Source of the DNA: Xylanimonas ulmi
GTDB lineage: Bacteria > Actinomycetota > Actinomycetes > Actinomycetales > Cellulomonadaceae
DNA length: 64,000 nucleotides
Assembly (NCBI RefSeq): GCF_004216535.1
Contig: NZ_SGWX01000001.1
Coordinates: forward strand, 2,604,001-2,668,000
Direction: 5' to 3'
Part shown: positions 38,154-46,926 of the stretch, one piece after another
Numbering within the stretch: position 1 is the first letter of the stretch
Layout of the letters: the number at the start of each line of letters is the position of its first letter
Program-made: the position numbers and the translations under genes
Notes under the pieces: generated by a model
What the model saw: the letters and a program-made list of their open reading frames with translations, nothing else
Databases searched by the model: none
What the model was told of the DNA's origin: nothing

Positions 38154-39005
38154 TCAGATCCGCAAGGCCCGCTCCGCGTTGCCGGCCAGCACGGCGTGTT
38201 GCTCCGGCGCGGTCAGGTCGCGCAGCGCCTCACGGTAGGCGCTCACGACGTCGCCGTAGCCGGAGTACAGCCGCTCGATCGGCCAGTTCGTCCCGAGGAA
38301 CACCCGGTCAGCGCCGAAGGCCTCCACGCAGGCCAGGACCCACGGCCTGCGCGACCGCGGCGTCCACCCGGGTTCGGCCATGCCCAGGGACGAGACTTTG
38401 CACAGGGTGTTCGGCTCGGCGGCCAGCGTCCGCAGCATCCGGGACCACGCCGCGAAGGTCTCCGGGTCGCGGTCGGGCGGCATCCCCGCCTGGTCGAGCA
38501 CGAAGGTCACCTCGGGGATCGCGCGCACCAAGTCGAGCGTGAGCCCGCAGTGCCGCCATCCGACGGTGTGGAAGAACAGCCCCGCGACCTGCCCGAGGGC
38601 CGCGTATCCGCGCCGGAAGGCCGGGTCGGCGAAGACCTCGGCCGGTCCCATCTCCCGCACCCCGCGGAAGACGGCGTGCGCCGCGTGCCGGCCGAGCTGC
38701 TCCTCGACGTCGTCGGCGGCCAGGTCGCAGGTGACGACCGCGGCGTTCGGCCAGCCTGTCTCGTCGGCGAGCCCCTGAAGCCAGGCCGTCTCGGCCACCG
38801 GGTCCGCCGCCCCGAACGCGGCGTTCATGTGCACGACCTTCGTCAGGCCGGCGAGCCGACCCTCAGCCCGCAGCTCGGGCACGGAGAACCGCGGCGCACG
38901 GACGGCGACGAGATCCCCGAAGGGGAACCCGTCGCCGTCCAGCCACCCGTACCCCAGGTCCCGCTCCCGCCGGTCCCACAGGTGGACGTGGGTGTCGACG
39001 AACAT
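38154..39005 (-). CDS. Amidohydrolase-2 family metal-dependent hydrolase (sugar-lactonase-like)
   Basis: A 283-residue TIM-barrel hydrolase resembling COG3618, which includes L-fuconolactonase and related sugar lactonases. The start has the metal motif FVDTHVHLWD. Later conserved points are GVREMG, GLFFHTVGW (His in the barrel), VLDQAGMPP and the catalytic Asp region FLGTNWPIERLYSGYGD. The ATG at 39005 overlaps the VOC gene stop (TGATG). It is the last gene of the ABC/SDR operon, so hydrolysis of a lactone made by the upstream dehydrogenases is a reasonable inference. Confidence 0.82.
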   Translation of the reverse strand: MFVDTHVHLWDRRERDLGYGWLDGDGFPFGDLVAVRAPRFSVPELRAEGRLAGLTKVVHMNAAFGAADPVAETAWLQGLADETGWPNAAVVTCDLAADDVEEQLGRHAAHAVFRGVREMGPAEVFADPAFRRGYAALGQVAGLFFHTVGWRHCGLTLDLVRAIPEVTFVLDQAGMPPDRDPETFAAWSRMLRTLAAEPNTLCKVSSLGMAEPGWTPRSRRPWVLACVEAFGADRVFLGTNWPIERLYSGYGDVVSAYREALRDLTAPEQHAVLAGNAERALRI

Positions 39006-39454
39006 CAGGCGGGCTTGATGTTGAGGTTCACGCCCAGCACGTCCTCCAGGTCGACGACGGTCCACGATCCGCCCGGGTAGAACGCCTCGACCCGCAACGC
39101 GTGCCCGTGCTGCGCCAGATCTCGCACGACGGCGTCGCGCCCCTCGACGGCGAACCCGAGGTGGTGGACGCCCTCGCCGTGCTTGTCGAGGAACTCGCGG
39201 AAGGTTGACGGGTGGTGGTCGGGTTCGGTGAGCTCGATGACGACCTGCTGACCGGGCACCTCGATGACGGCGAGCCTCATGCCGTAGTGCGCGGGCTGCC
39301 CGCGGTACGTCTCGTCGTCGTTGGGCAGGCCCATCGCGCGCACCTGCGGGCGCTCGATGGCGAACAGCTCGCACCAGTGGTCGAGCGCCTTGTCGATGTC
39401 CTCGACCACGATGGCGACCTGGATCAGCCCGCGCAGCGCGACGGGGTGGCTCAT
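39005..39454 (-). CDS. VOC family (glyoxalase/dioxygenase fold) protein
   Basis: A 149-residue protein with paired beta-alpha-beta-beta-beta modules. The first strand is LIQVAIVVEDIDKALDHWCELF; a metal-ligand Glu is likely in VVIELTEPD, and HHLGFAVEGRDAVVRDLAQHG starts the second module. Family members range from isomerases and epimerases to dioxygenases; in sugar operons some act as epimerases or lyases, but the reaction here is unknown. It is coupled on both sides by overlapping start and stop codons (ATGA with the Gfo/Idh gene, TGATG with the amidohydrolase). Confidence 0.82.
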   Translation of the reverse strand: MSHPVALRGLIQVAIVVEDIDKALDHWCELFAIERPQVRAMGLPNDDETYRGQPAHYGMRLAVIEVPGQQVVIELTEPDHHPSTFREFLDKHGEGVHHLGFAVEGRDAVVRDLAQHGHALRVEAFYPGGSWTVVDLEDVLGVNLNIKPA

Positions 39455-40524
39455 GCCCACGGCTCCCCCTCGACGACGACGTCCCGATGCGTGCGCGCCG
39501 ACTCCTCGATCGCGAGGCCCAGCGCGTGGTCCTGGCAGGCCTGCGCGAGCGAGTACGGGCCTGCCGCCTCGCCGCGCGCCCAGGCGCCGACGGCCATCAG
39601 GTGGTCGGCGACCGCGAGGTCGTCCTCCGAGAGGCGGGAGCCGACCCAGGCGTTGCGCCACAGCACCTTGCCCTCGAACGAGGTGTGGACGACGTCGTTG
39701 CCCTCCAGGTTCATGTCCACGCCGGTGCGGCGGTACTCGATGCGTGAGGTGATCGGGTCCACGCCGTCCCAGCGCACGACGGTGTCGTCGACCATCTCGC
39801 CCAAGGTGCCCCGCACGACGATCCGGCGCGACAGCAGGGGGTTCCACCACTGCATGTTCATGAAGCTGTACACGCCGACCCGGCCGTCGCCGAAGTCAAG
39901 CGTGGCGTAGGTGCTGGTCTGCGCCTCGGGCTCGGGGTCGGCGGCCCAGCCGTCGAAGCCCAGCGGCAGCGTCATGCGGGTCTCGAAACTGCGGCCGGAC
40001 ACCACGGCCCGCTCCATGTCGAGGCCGAGGTAGGCCCGCATGAGCGACGTCGCGTGGTAGAGGTGGGTGGAGGCGACCTCGACCGACTGTGGCGCGCCGA
40101 GAGCCCCGGAGCGGACCACCGCCAGGCGTGAGGCGTGGCCGGGCATGAGCACGTACTGCTCTCCCACCTGGACCAACGCCTCATCTTCGATGCTGGTCCA
40201 CAGGTCGCGCAGTCCGGCCAGGTCGGGTGCCGGCGGGGTCTCACCCATGACCTTGACGCCGCGTGCCGTCAGCTCCTTGAGCAGTCCCGGCATGGCGGGC
40301 CACGACACCGCCGCGATGACGAACTCGGGCTTGAGGGCCAGCAGCTCGTCGAGCGAGGTGACGGTGGCGACACCGTAGCGGCGGCGGACGTTCTCGGCCT
40401 CGGCCTCGTTGAGCGCCATGACGGCGACGGCCTCGAGCCGCGACGGGTCCGCCGCGGCCACCCGCAGGTGGAACTGCGCGCGCCAACCGGCGCCGATGAC
40501 GGCGAAGCGGGTGGGGTTGCTCAT
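39451..40524 (-). CDS. Gfo/Idh/MocA family NAD(P)-dependent oxidoreductase
   Basis: A 357-residue sugar-dehydrogenase-type protein. The N-terminal Rossmann domain begins RFAVIGAGWRAQFHLRVAAADP and continues to ARGVKVMGETPPAPD, where the usual EKP is replaced by ETP. The usual catalytic Lys of EKP-type members is therefore missing, which is worth noting. The C-terminal alpha/beta domain contains LYHATSLMRAYLGLD and substrate-binding strands. It may oxidise a sugar or inositol-like compound, or have lost that activity. It lies between the SDR and VOC genes of the operon. Confidence 0.86.
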   Translation of the reverse strand: MSNPTRFAVIGAGWRAQFHLRVAAADPSRLEAVAVMALNEAEAENVRRRYGVATVTSLDELLALKPEFVIAAVSWPAMPGLLKELTARGVKVMGETPPAPDLAGLRDLWTSIEDEALVQVGEQYVLMPGHASRLAVVRSGALGAPQSVEVASTHLYHATSLMRAYLGLDMERAVVSGRSFETRMTLPLGFDGWAADPEPEAQTSTYATLDFGDGRVGVYSFMNMQWWNPLLSRRIVVRGTLGEMVDDTVVRWDGVDPITSRIEYRRTGVDMNLEGNDVVHTSFEGKVLWRNAWVGSRLSEDDLAVADHLMAVGAWARGEAAGPYSLAQACQDHALGLAIEESARTHRDVVVEGEPWA

Positions 40525-40550
40525 CTGAGCTGTCCTTTCGATGGAGGGGG

Positions 40551-41294
40551 TCAGACCTGGCTCATGCCGCCGTCGACGGTGAGCTCGACGCCGGCGACGA
40601 AGCTCGCCTCGTCGCTCGCGAGGAACGTCACGGCCGCGGCGACCTCCTCGGGGCGCCCGATCCGGCGCAGCGGGACCTGTGCCGCGACGGCGGCCTCCAC
40701 GTCCGCGGATCCGCCGGTGAACTGGTCGAACCCGGCGGTGCGGGTGGGGCCGGGGCTCACCGCGTTGGCGCGGATCCCCCGGTGTCCGAGCTCGGCCGTC
40801 AACGTGCGGGCGAGCGACCGCACGGCCGCCTTGCTCGCGTTGTAGACGGCGTGGCCCGGTCCGCCGTTCGTGCCGGCGATCGATGAGGTCAGCACGATGG
40901 ACGCGCCGTCCGCGAGATGCGGTGCGAGCCGTTGGACGGTGAACAGCGCGCCGCGGAACGTGAGCCCCGCGACCGCGTCGAACTTCTCCGGCGTCAGGTC
41001 GGCGACGTCGGTGGCCTCGACGTCGCGTCCGGCGTTGACGTGCAGCACGTCGATCCGGCGGCCCGTGTCGGCCACGGCCTGCGCGAGGTCGTCCAGGTCG
41101 CCCAGGTCGGCGGCGTCGCCGACGACGCCGATGGCGCGCGGCCCCAGCTCGGCGATCGCCGCGTCGACCTCGGCGGCGAACGGGGAGGTGATGATGACGC
41201 TCGCCCCCTCGGCGACGAATCGGGTCGCGACCGCCTTGCCGATGCCCGCGGTGCCCGCGGTGACGACGGCGAGCTTGCCTTCGAGTAGACCCAT
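40551..41294 (-). CDS. SDR family oxidoreductase
   Basis: A 247-residue classical short-chain dehydrogenase. Cofactor motif TAGTAGIGKAVATRF (TGxxxGIG variant), NAGRD in place of the usual NNAG, active Ser in IVLTSSIAG, and catalytic Tyr/Lys in YNASKAAVRSLARTL. The C-terminus ends FVAGVELTVDGGM, as in 3-oxoacyl-ACP reductase and sugar dehydrogenases. The ATG at 41294 has AAGGAGA upstream. In this operon it may oxidise the imported sugar to a lactone or acid. Confidence 0.9.
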   Translation of the reverse strand: MGLLEGKLAVVTAGTAGIGKAVATRFVAEGASVIITSPFAAEVDAAIAELGPRAIGVVGDAADLGDLDDLAQAVADTGRRIDVLHVNAGRDVEATDVADLTPEKFDAVAGLTFRGALFTVQRLAPHLADGASIVLTSSIAGTNGGPGHAVYNASKAAVRSLARTLTAELGHRGIRANAVSPGPTRTAGFDQFTGGSADVEAAVAAQVPLRRIGRPEEVAAAVTFLASDEASFVAGVELTVDGGMSQV

Positions 41295-41323
41295 CTGTGT
41301 CTCCTTGTGGTCGGGTGGGCGCG

Positions 41324-42112
41324 TCACTTCAGCGCGCCCGCGGCCAGGCCGCGTTCGAAGTACTTCTGCAGCGCCAGGTAGGCGCTGACCATGGGCAGCG
41401 CCGCGATGACGGCGGCGGCCAGGACTCCGGTCTGGTCGTTGGTGTACTGACTGATGAAGAACGACGGCAGCAGGGTCAGCACCTGCCTGTTCGGGTCGTT
41501 GAGCATCAGCAGGGGCAGCAGGTAGGCGTTCCACGCCGCGATGAGCGTGAGCACCACGATGGCGGCGGCGATCGGCCGGGTCAGGGGCAGCACGACCCGG
41601 CGGAACGCCTGCCAGATGGTGGCGCCGTCGACGCGGGCGGCCTCCAACAGCTCATTGGGGATTCCGTCGTAGAAGTTGCGGGCCAGCAGGGTCGCGAACG
41701 GGATCTGGAGCGCGGCGATCGGCAGGATCACCGCGATGAGCTGGTTGTACATGTCGAAGGTCGACGCGGTCACGAACAGCGGCGTCAAGAGCACGGCCTC
41801 GGGCATCGTCAGGGCCAGCAGCAGCGCCCAGAACCACAGCTCCTTGCCCGCGATCCTCAACTTGGAGAACCCGAACGCGGCGAGCATGGTGCACACGTAC
41901 ACGATGAGGATTGCGAACACCGAGACGATCACGGAGTTGCGCAGGTAGGTGAACAGCACCCCCGTCTCGAACACCTTGACGTAGTTGCCGAACCCGCGCC
42001 CGGCGAGCGAACCACGCACCATGGCGAAAAGCGGGAACAGGAAGGGCAGCGCCATCAGCGTGACGACGGCCTGGATGACGGCTTTCTGGAGCCTGGTACG
42101 GGCCTCGAACAT
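41324..42112 (-). CDS. Carbohydrate ABC transporter permease (MalG type)
   Basis: A 262-residue membrane protein with about six membrane segments and the EAA coupling loop EAARVDGATIWQAFRRVVLPLTRP typical of CUT1 sugar importers. The ATG at 42112 follows the stop of the partner permease by 1 nt. No ATPase gene is in the operon, so a shared MsiK/MalK-type ATPase encoded elsewhere must energise it, as is common in actinobacteria. Confidence 0.92.
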   Translation of the reverse strand: MFEARTRLQKAVIQAVVTLMALPFLFPLFAMVRGSLAGRGFGNYVKVFETGVLFTYLRNSVIVSVFAILIVYVCTMLAAFGFSKLRIAGKELWFWALLLALTMPEAVLLTPLFVTASTFDMYNQLIAVILPIAALQIPFATLLARNFYDGIPNELLEAARVDGATIWQAFRRVVLPLTRPIAAAIVVLTLIAAWNAYLLPLLMLNDPNRQVLTLLPSFFISQYTNDQTGVLAAAVIAALPMVSAYLALQKYFERGLAAGALK

Positions 42113-42113
42113 C

Positions 42114-43016
42114 TCAGCGCCTCCCCTCGCGGCGGCTGCGCGCCGACATCGCGACACCGCAGGCCAGAGCCAGGACGAGGAGTGCGACGGAGATCGTCGC
42201 GGCGTAACCGAAGTTCTTCTCCTGCATCATCGTCTGGTAGATGTACGTGCCCAGGAACTGGGTGGCGCCGCCCAGGCCCGAGGGTGAGATCAAGTAGGGC
42301 CAGTCGAACGTCTTGAGGGCGCCGATGAGACCGAGGGTCGCCAGGGCGAGGGTCGTCCCGCGGCAGGCGGGCCAGACGATCGAGAACAGGGTGCGGACAT
42401 TGCCCGCGCCATCCATGCGCGCCGCCTCCATGATCTCGGGCTCGATCTGCGACATGGCCGCGTAGAAGAGGATGAACGTCAGTCCCGTCCACTGCCAGAT
42501 CGTCGCGAGCATGACGACGCCGAGCGCCGTGCGGGGGTCTGACAGCCACGTGTGCGTCAGTCCGTCCAGCCCCACCGCGGACAGGATGGAGTTGATGTCC
42601 CCGTTGTTCGCGAACATCGCACGGAAGACGGGCGCCATCGTCGCCGGGGCCAGCACGGTCGGCACGAAGATGACCACCTTGTACAGCCCGCGGAGCCGGA
42701 CGGTGGAGTGCATCAGCGCGGCGAACACGAAGCCGATCAGCGTCTGCGTCGTGAACGTCACGACGTAGAACACGGCCGTGTTGCCGAGCGCGCGCCAGAA
42801 CATCGAGTCCCCGAGGAGGGTCTGGAAGTTGCTGGCCCCGACCCATTCCGACGGGGTGAGGATGAAGCCGTTCCACCGCTGGGTGGACACGAACCCGGTG
42901 TAGCCGATCGAGAAGTAGATCAGGCCGACGACCACGACCATGGCCGGGACGATCCACGGGTAGCCGCTTGCGACATGTCTGAGCCCGTGGCGGCGTCGGG
43001 CGGGCGCCCAGGTCAC
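42114..43016 (-). CDS. Carbohydrate ABC transporter permease (MalF type)
   Basis: A 300-residue membrane protein. The first segment WIVPAMVVVVGLIYFSIGYTGF is followed by an extracytoplasmic loop, then the permease core with EAA loop EAARMDGAGNVRTLFSIVWPACRG. It belongs to the CUT1 family. The GTG at 43016 overlaps the binding-protein stop (GTGA). It pairs with the adjacent MalG-type permease. Confidence 0.92.
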   Translation of the reverse strand: MTWAPARRRHGLRHVASGYPWIVPAMVVVVGLIYFSIGYTGFVSTQRWNGFILTPSEWVGASNFQTLLGDSMFWRALGNTAVFYVVTFTTQTLIGFVFAALMHSTVRLRGLYKVVIFVPTVLAPATMAPVFRAMFANNGDINSILSAVGLDGLTHTWLSDPRTALGVVMLATIWQWTGLTFILFYAAMSQIEPEIMEAARMDGAGNVRTLFSIVWPACRGTTLALATLGLIGALKTFDWPYLISPSGLGGATQFLGTYIYQTMMQEKNFGYAATISVALLVLALACGVAMSARSRREGRR

Positions 43017-44389
43017 TGTGCGTCGACGATCGACTGCCAGTGCGCCTGAGCGTCCGCGCCGCTCATGCGCCCCTCGGCGACCTCACCCAGCGTGTCGCGG
43101 AAGCCCGAGTTGAGCTCGGCCGAGACCGTGGCGAAGCGGGGCTGGGTGGCCGAGGCGGCCTGCTCGGTGTAGGCCGAGAGCACGTCGGCCTGGACCTGCG
43201 CGTCGGCCAGCTCGATCTGGTCCCACGCCGGGGTGACGCCGTTGAGGGCCGGGATGTTGTTGAGCGTGTTGGCCACGGCCTGCTGGCCGGCCTGCGAGGT
43301 CGCGAGCCAGACGGCGAACGTCGTGGCGGCGGCCTGGTTCGTCGAGCGGGCCGAGACGGCCAGGCCGTAGTCGGCGTCGCCGAACATGTTGCCGACATCG
43401 CCGGTGCCGGCGAGGTCTGGGAAGTCGATCGGGAGGATCGTCATCGGCTGCGGGTTCGAGACTCCCGCGGCCTCCTGCGCGGCGATGTTCGAGTCCACGA
43501 CCGCGTACTGCGTGTACCAGGAGCCCATCATCACCATGGCGTAGTTGCCCGCGAAGAACTCGTTGTTCGCGTCCGGGTACTGCTGCAGTCCGGTCGCGCC
43601 GGGTTGCATGACGCCCTCGTCGAACAGCGACTTCCAGATCGCCAGGCCCTCGGCGAACTTCGCCCCCGACTCGCCGTCGGTGTACGACGCCTCACCGAGG
43701 GAGGCCTTCTGGTACAGACCCGGCTCGACGTTCTCCATGATCGCCTCGAACGTGTCCATGTTGAACGCGTGCTGGCCCGCGCCCTGGACGAAGCAGCCCT
43801 TGCCGCCCGCCTCGAACGCGGCGCAGACCGACGTCCACTCCTCCAGCGTGGTCGGAGGCTTCTGGCCGAACTCGTCGAAAAGGTCCTGGTTGATCCACAG
43901 GTTGCCGGAGTAGACGGCGCCCGCGGAGAGGCCGACGAGCTTGTCGTCGACGGTCAGACCCTCGACGCCGATCTCGGCGAGCTGATCGCGCCAGCCGTCC
44001 CCGAGGGCCTCCTGGACCGCCGGGGTGAGGTCGATCGCGCCGGCGCCGAACGTCTCGACCCCTCCGTTGGCCGAGCCTGGGGCGACGTTGAAGATGTCGG
44101 GCCCGTCCGACGACGTCAGCGCCGGGGAGAGCACCGAGTCGTAGCTGTCGATCGGCCGCGAGACGAAGGTGACCTCGATGTCGGGGTACTCCTCGTTGAA
44201 CGCCGCGATCAGCTTCGCCGCGTTGGCCGCGTCGGGGGTCCAGCCCCACCACGTGACGCTGCCCTCGGTGGCGCTGCCCTCGGCTCCACCGCCCGGACCG
44301 CCGCATGCCCCCGCAAGGAGGCCGACAGCGGCGACCGCCGCGATGATGCCCGCCCTGCGTGCCAGAACCGTCGTCGTCGACGTACGCAT
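43013..44389 (-). CDS. Sugar ABC transporter substrate-binding lipoprotein
   Basis: A 458-residue family-1 extracellular solute-binding protein. The signal peptide LARRAGIIAAVAAVGLLAG ends at lipobox LAGAC. The mature protein has VTWWGWTPDAANAAKLIAAFNEEYPDI, the standard opening of oligosaccharide binders, and GNYAMVMMGSWY. AGAAGGAGCAACG precedes the ATG at 44389. It is the first gene of the operon, under a TTGACG/TAACCT promoter with a palindromic operator just downstream, and is likely to bind xylo-oligosaccharides given the adjacent GH10 and GH120 genes. Confidence 0.92.
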   Translation of the reverse strand: MRTSTTTVLARRAGIIAAVAAVGLLAGACGGPGGGAEGSATEGSVTWWGWTPDAANAAKLIAAFNEEYPDIEVTFVSRPIDSYDSVLSPALTSSDGPDIFNVAPGSANGGVETFGAGAIDLTPAVQEALGDGWRDQLAEIGVEGLTVDDKLVGLSAGAVYSGNLWINQDLFDEFGQKPPTTLEEWTSVCAAFEAGGKGCFVQGAGQHAFNMDTFEAIMENVEPGLYQKASLGEASYTDGESGAKFAEGLAIWKSLFDEGVMQPGATGLQQYPDANNEFFAGNYAMVMMGSWYTQYAVVDSNIAAQEAAGVSNPQPMTILPIDFPDLAGTGDVGNMFGDADYGLAVSARSTNQAAATTFAVWLATSQAGQQAVANTLNNIPALNGVTPAWDQIELADAQVQADVLSAYTEQAASATQPRFATVSAELNSGFRDTLGEVAEGRMSGADAQAHWQSIVDAQ

Positions 44390-44427
44390 CGTTGCTCCTT
44401 CTGCCCGCCCCGTGGGGCCGCTTGGAC

Positions 44428-44452
44428 GCGAAAGTTTCTTTAATGCTTTCGC
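44428..44452. promoter_or_regulatory. LacI-type operator in the sugar operon leader
   Basis: GCGAAAG (44428-44434) and CTTTCGC (44446-44452) are perfect inverted arms 11 nt apart; an overlapping GAAAGTTTC palindrome core lies at 44430-44438. It lies just downstream of the predicted start of transcription of the ABC operon, so repressor bound here would block initiation or elongation. The same GAAAGTTTC core recurs before the xylanase gene. Confidence 0.72.
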
Positions 44453-44460
44453 TGTCAGGT

Positions 44461-44489
44461 AGGTTAAGGTCCGTCAGTGGCGCCGTCAA
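44461..44489 (-). promoter_or_regulatory. Promoter of the sugar ABC operon
   Basis: Minus strand: -35 TTGACG (44484-44489), 17-nt spacer, -10 TAACCT (44461-44466), about 70 nt upstream of the binding-protein ATG and directly next to the operator. Confidence 0.7.
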
Positions 44490-44530
44490 CGCGAGCGCCG
44501 AAACGTGTCGCCGATTGAGAGGGCAGCGAG

Positions 44531-45568
44531 ATGGCGCAGGGGGCGTCCCCCACGGGGGCGAAGGAGCGGCGCGGCGTGACGATCGCCGAGGTCGCGCAGG
44601 CCGCGGGAGTCTCTGTGCCCACCGTGTCCAAGGTGCTCAACGGGCGCCCCGGGGTCTCCGCTGCGACGCGCAGACAGGTCGAGCAGGCGCTCGACGAGCA
44701 GGGCTACCAGCACCGACGCCCCTATCCCGGATCAGGCACGGGCCTGGTCGACTTCGTCATCAACGCCCTCGACACGCAGTGGGCCACCACCCTGCTGCGC
44801 GGCGCCCAGGCCGAGGTCGCACGGCTCGGCCTCGACCTCGTCGTGACGACGACGGCCACGCCGTCGGGCGGACGCACCTGGGTCGAGCACCTGTCGCGCC
44901 GCAGCTCCGAGGGCGTCATCCTCGTGGCCGCCGATGTGCACGTCGCCGCCGAGGAGGAGCTGTCGCGCTTGCGCATGCCCGTCGTGCTGCTGGACCCGAT
45001 CGGCGCGTCGGCGCCGTCGCTGCCCACGATCGCCGCCACCAACTGGGCGGGCGGACGCGACGCGACCGAGCACCTCATCGCGCTCGGGCACACCCGCATC
45101 GCCGTCATCACCGGCCCCATCGTCGACGAGTCGCACCACGACCGGCTCGACGGCTACCGCAGCGCGCTGCAGCGCCACGGCCTGCCGGTCGACGCGGCGC
45201 TCGTGCGGCACGGGGACTCGCTGGTCAGCGGCGGCGTCGAGCACGGCCGCGCGCTGCTGAGCCTGCCCGAGCGCCCGACCGCCATCGTCTCCGGCTCCGA
45301 CGAGCAGGCCTACGGCGTCTACCTCGCCGCCGCCGAGCTCGGGCTCAGCGTGCCGAAGGACGTCTCGGTCGTGGGGTTCGACGACGTCGACCTGTGCCAG
45401 TGGGTGACCCCCGCGCTGACGACGGTGCGCCAGCCGCTGCGCGAGATGGGCAGGGAGGCCGCGCGCATCGTCGTCGAGATGTCCCGCTCGGCGCTGGCGC
45501 CCACACAGCGCACCGAGTTGGCCACCAAGCTCATCGTGCGCCGCTCGACCGCGGCGCCTCAGGGTTGA
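44531..45568 (+). CDS. LacI family transcriptional regulator
   Basis: A 345-residue repressor. The N-terminal helix-turn-helix and hinge VTIAEVAQAAGVSVPTVSKVLNGRPGVSAATR (about 16-47) is followed by a periplasmic-binding-protein-like effector domain. That domain contains GLVDFVINALDTQWATTLLRGAQAEVARLG, SEGVILVAAD, AIVSGSDEQAYGVYLAAAELGL and VSVVGFDDVDLCQWVTPALTTVRQPL. It stands divergent from the ABC operon and upstream of the xylanase gene. Paired GAAAGTTTC sites in front of both arms make it the probable local repressor, relieved by a xylose-containing sugar. Confidence 0.92.
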   Translation: MAQGASPTGAKERRGVTIAEVAQAAGVSVPTVSKVLNGRPGVSAATRRQVEQALDEQGYQHRRPYPGSGTGLVDFVINALDTQWATTLLRGAQAEVARLGLDLVVTTTATPSGGRTWVEHLSRRSSEGVILVAADVHVAAEEELSRLRMPVVLLDPIGASAPSLPTIAATNWAGGRDATEHLIALGHTRIAVITGPIVDESHHDRLDGYRSALQRHGLPVDAALVRHGDSLVSGGVEHGRALLSLPERPTAIVSGSDEQAYGVYLAAAELGLSVPKDVSVVGFDDVDLCQWVTPALTTVRQPLREMGREAARIVVEMSRSALAPTQRTELATKLIVRRSTAAPQG

Positions 45569-45607
45569 TCTGCGCGCCATTCGTGTGGCGGATAGGCCCG
45601 GCGTGAT

Positions 45608-45618
45608 GGAAAGTTTCC
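45608..45618. promoter_or_regulatory. LacI-type operator before the xylanase gene
   Basis: GGAAAGTTTCC is an imperfect 11-bp palindrome sharing the GAAAGTTTC core with the site at 44430. It ends 3 nt before the GH10 start codon and includes the likely Shine-Dalgarno (GGAAAG), so repressor binding would act as a roadblock to transcripts from the lacI side. Confidence 0.65.
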
Positions 45619-45621
45619 TTT

Positions 45622-46926
45622 ATGAGCAACGTCGCCGCCCTGACCTCAGACACGCGCTTCGCGCACCGGCGCACGCGCGCCACCGTGACCCTGACCGACG
45701 CTGACGGCCAGCCGCTGGGTGGGCGCGAGGTCACCGTCGAGCAGACGAAGCACGCGTTCTTGTTCGGCAACATCGGCTTCGACTTCATCGGACTCGCCAA
45801 CGGCGAGCCTGAGACCCCGCTCTACTCACCGTTCGGCGGGTGCTCGGTCGAGACCGCGCGGCGCCTCGAGCCGCTCTGGCTCGACCTGTTCAACCAGGCC
45901 ACTCTCCCCTTCTACTGGCGGGGCTTCGAACTCGAGGCGGGCCGACCGGACACCCGGCGCCTGCGCCGCACCGCCGAGTGGTTCGCCGCGCGGGGCGTAG
46001 CCGTCAAGGGACACCCGCTCCTGTGGCACACCATGGCCCCGCGCTGGCTCCTGGGCGAGGACGACAAGGAGGTCGCCCGCGACCTGCGCGCCCGGATCGA
46101 GCGTGAGGTCACGCACCTGGGCGACGTCGTGCCGACCTGGGACGCGATCAACGAAGCGGTGATCATGCCGGTGTTCGACCGCGAGGACAACGCCGTCACG
46201 CGCCTCGCCCAGCGCCTCGGCCGCGTGCCGATGGTCCGCCTCGCGTTCGACGCGGCGCGCCGGGCCAACCCCGACGTCACGCTGCTGATCAACGACTTCA
46301 ACCTCTCGCCGGCCTACGAACGCCTCATCGAGGACGTGCTCGCGGCCGGGGTTCGGCTCGACGCGATCGGCCTGCAGTCCCACATGCACCAGGGCTACCG
46401 CGGCGAGGCGTTCTTCGACGACGTGCTCGCCCGCTTCGCGCGGTTCGGCCTGCCGCTGCACCTCACCGAGAACACGCTGCTGTCAGGTGACCCGATGCCG
46501 GCGCAGGTCACCGACCTCAACGACTACGTCGTCGACCACTGGCCGTCCACACCCAAGGGCGAGGAGCGCCAGGCCGAGCAGATCGTGCGGCACTATCAAC
46601 AACTCGTCGCCCACCCCGCGGTCGCGTGCGTCAACTACTGGGGCATCACCGACGAGGGCGCGTGGCTCGGCGCCCCCAGCGGGCTCGTCCGCGCGGACGG
46701 CTCACCCAAGCCCGCCTACGACGCGCTGCGCGGCCTGATCAAGGGGGCCTGGTGGCTTCGCCCGACGACGGCGCGCACCGACGCGCTCGGCCGCGTCGTC
46801 GTCGACGCCTTCGCGGGCGACTATCGCCTCACGGTCGCGGACGCCGTCGTCGACCTGACCTTGCCCACCGGCGACCCCGCGCTCACGGTCAGCGCGGGAG
46901 GCGACCTCGAAGGGACCCGATCATGA
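45622..46926 (+). CDS. Endo-1,4-beta-xylanase, GH10, cytoplasmic
   Basis: A 434-residue protein. A short N-terminal beta segment (RATVTLTDADGQPLGGREV) leads into a GH10 TIM barrel. Motifs are FYWRGFELEAGRPD, GHPLLWHT, acid/base Glu178 in TWDAINEAV, and nucleophile Glu283 in LHLTENTLL (the usual TELD is changed to TENT). It has no signal peptide, so it should act inside the cell on imported xylo-oligosaccharides rather than on polymeric xylan. Its stop overlaps the GH120 start (ATGA). Confidence 0.9.
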   Translation: MSNVAALTSDTRFAHRRTRATVTLTDADGQPLGGREVTVEQTKHAFLFGNIGFDFIGLANGEPETPLYSPFGGCSVETARRLEPLWLDLFNQATLPFYWRGFELEAGRPDTRRLRRTAEWFAARGVAVKGHPLLWHTMAPRWLLGEDDKEVARDLRARIEREVTHLGDVVPTWDAINEAVIMPVFDREDNAVTRLAQRLGRVPMVRLAFDAARRANPDVTLLINDFNLSPAYERLIEDVLAAGVRLDAIGLQSHMHQGYRGEAFFDDVLARFARFGLPLHLTENTLLSGDPMPAQVTDLNDYVVDHWPSTPKGEERQAEQIVRHYQQLVAHPAVACVNYWGITDEGAWLGAPSGLVRADGSPKPAYDALRGLIKGAWWLRPTTARTDALGRVVVDAFAGDYRLTVADAVVDLTLPTGDPALTVSAGGDLEGTRS

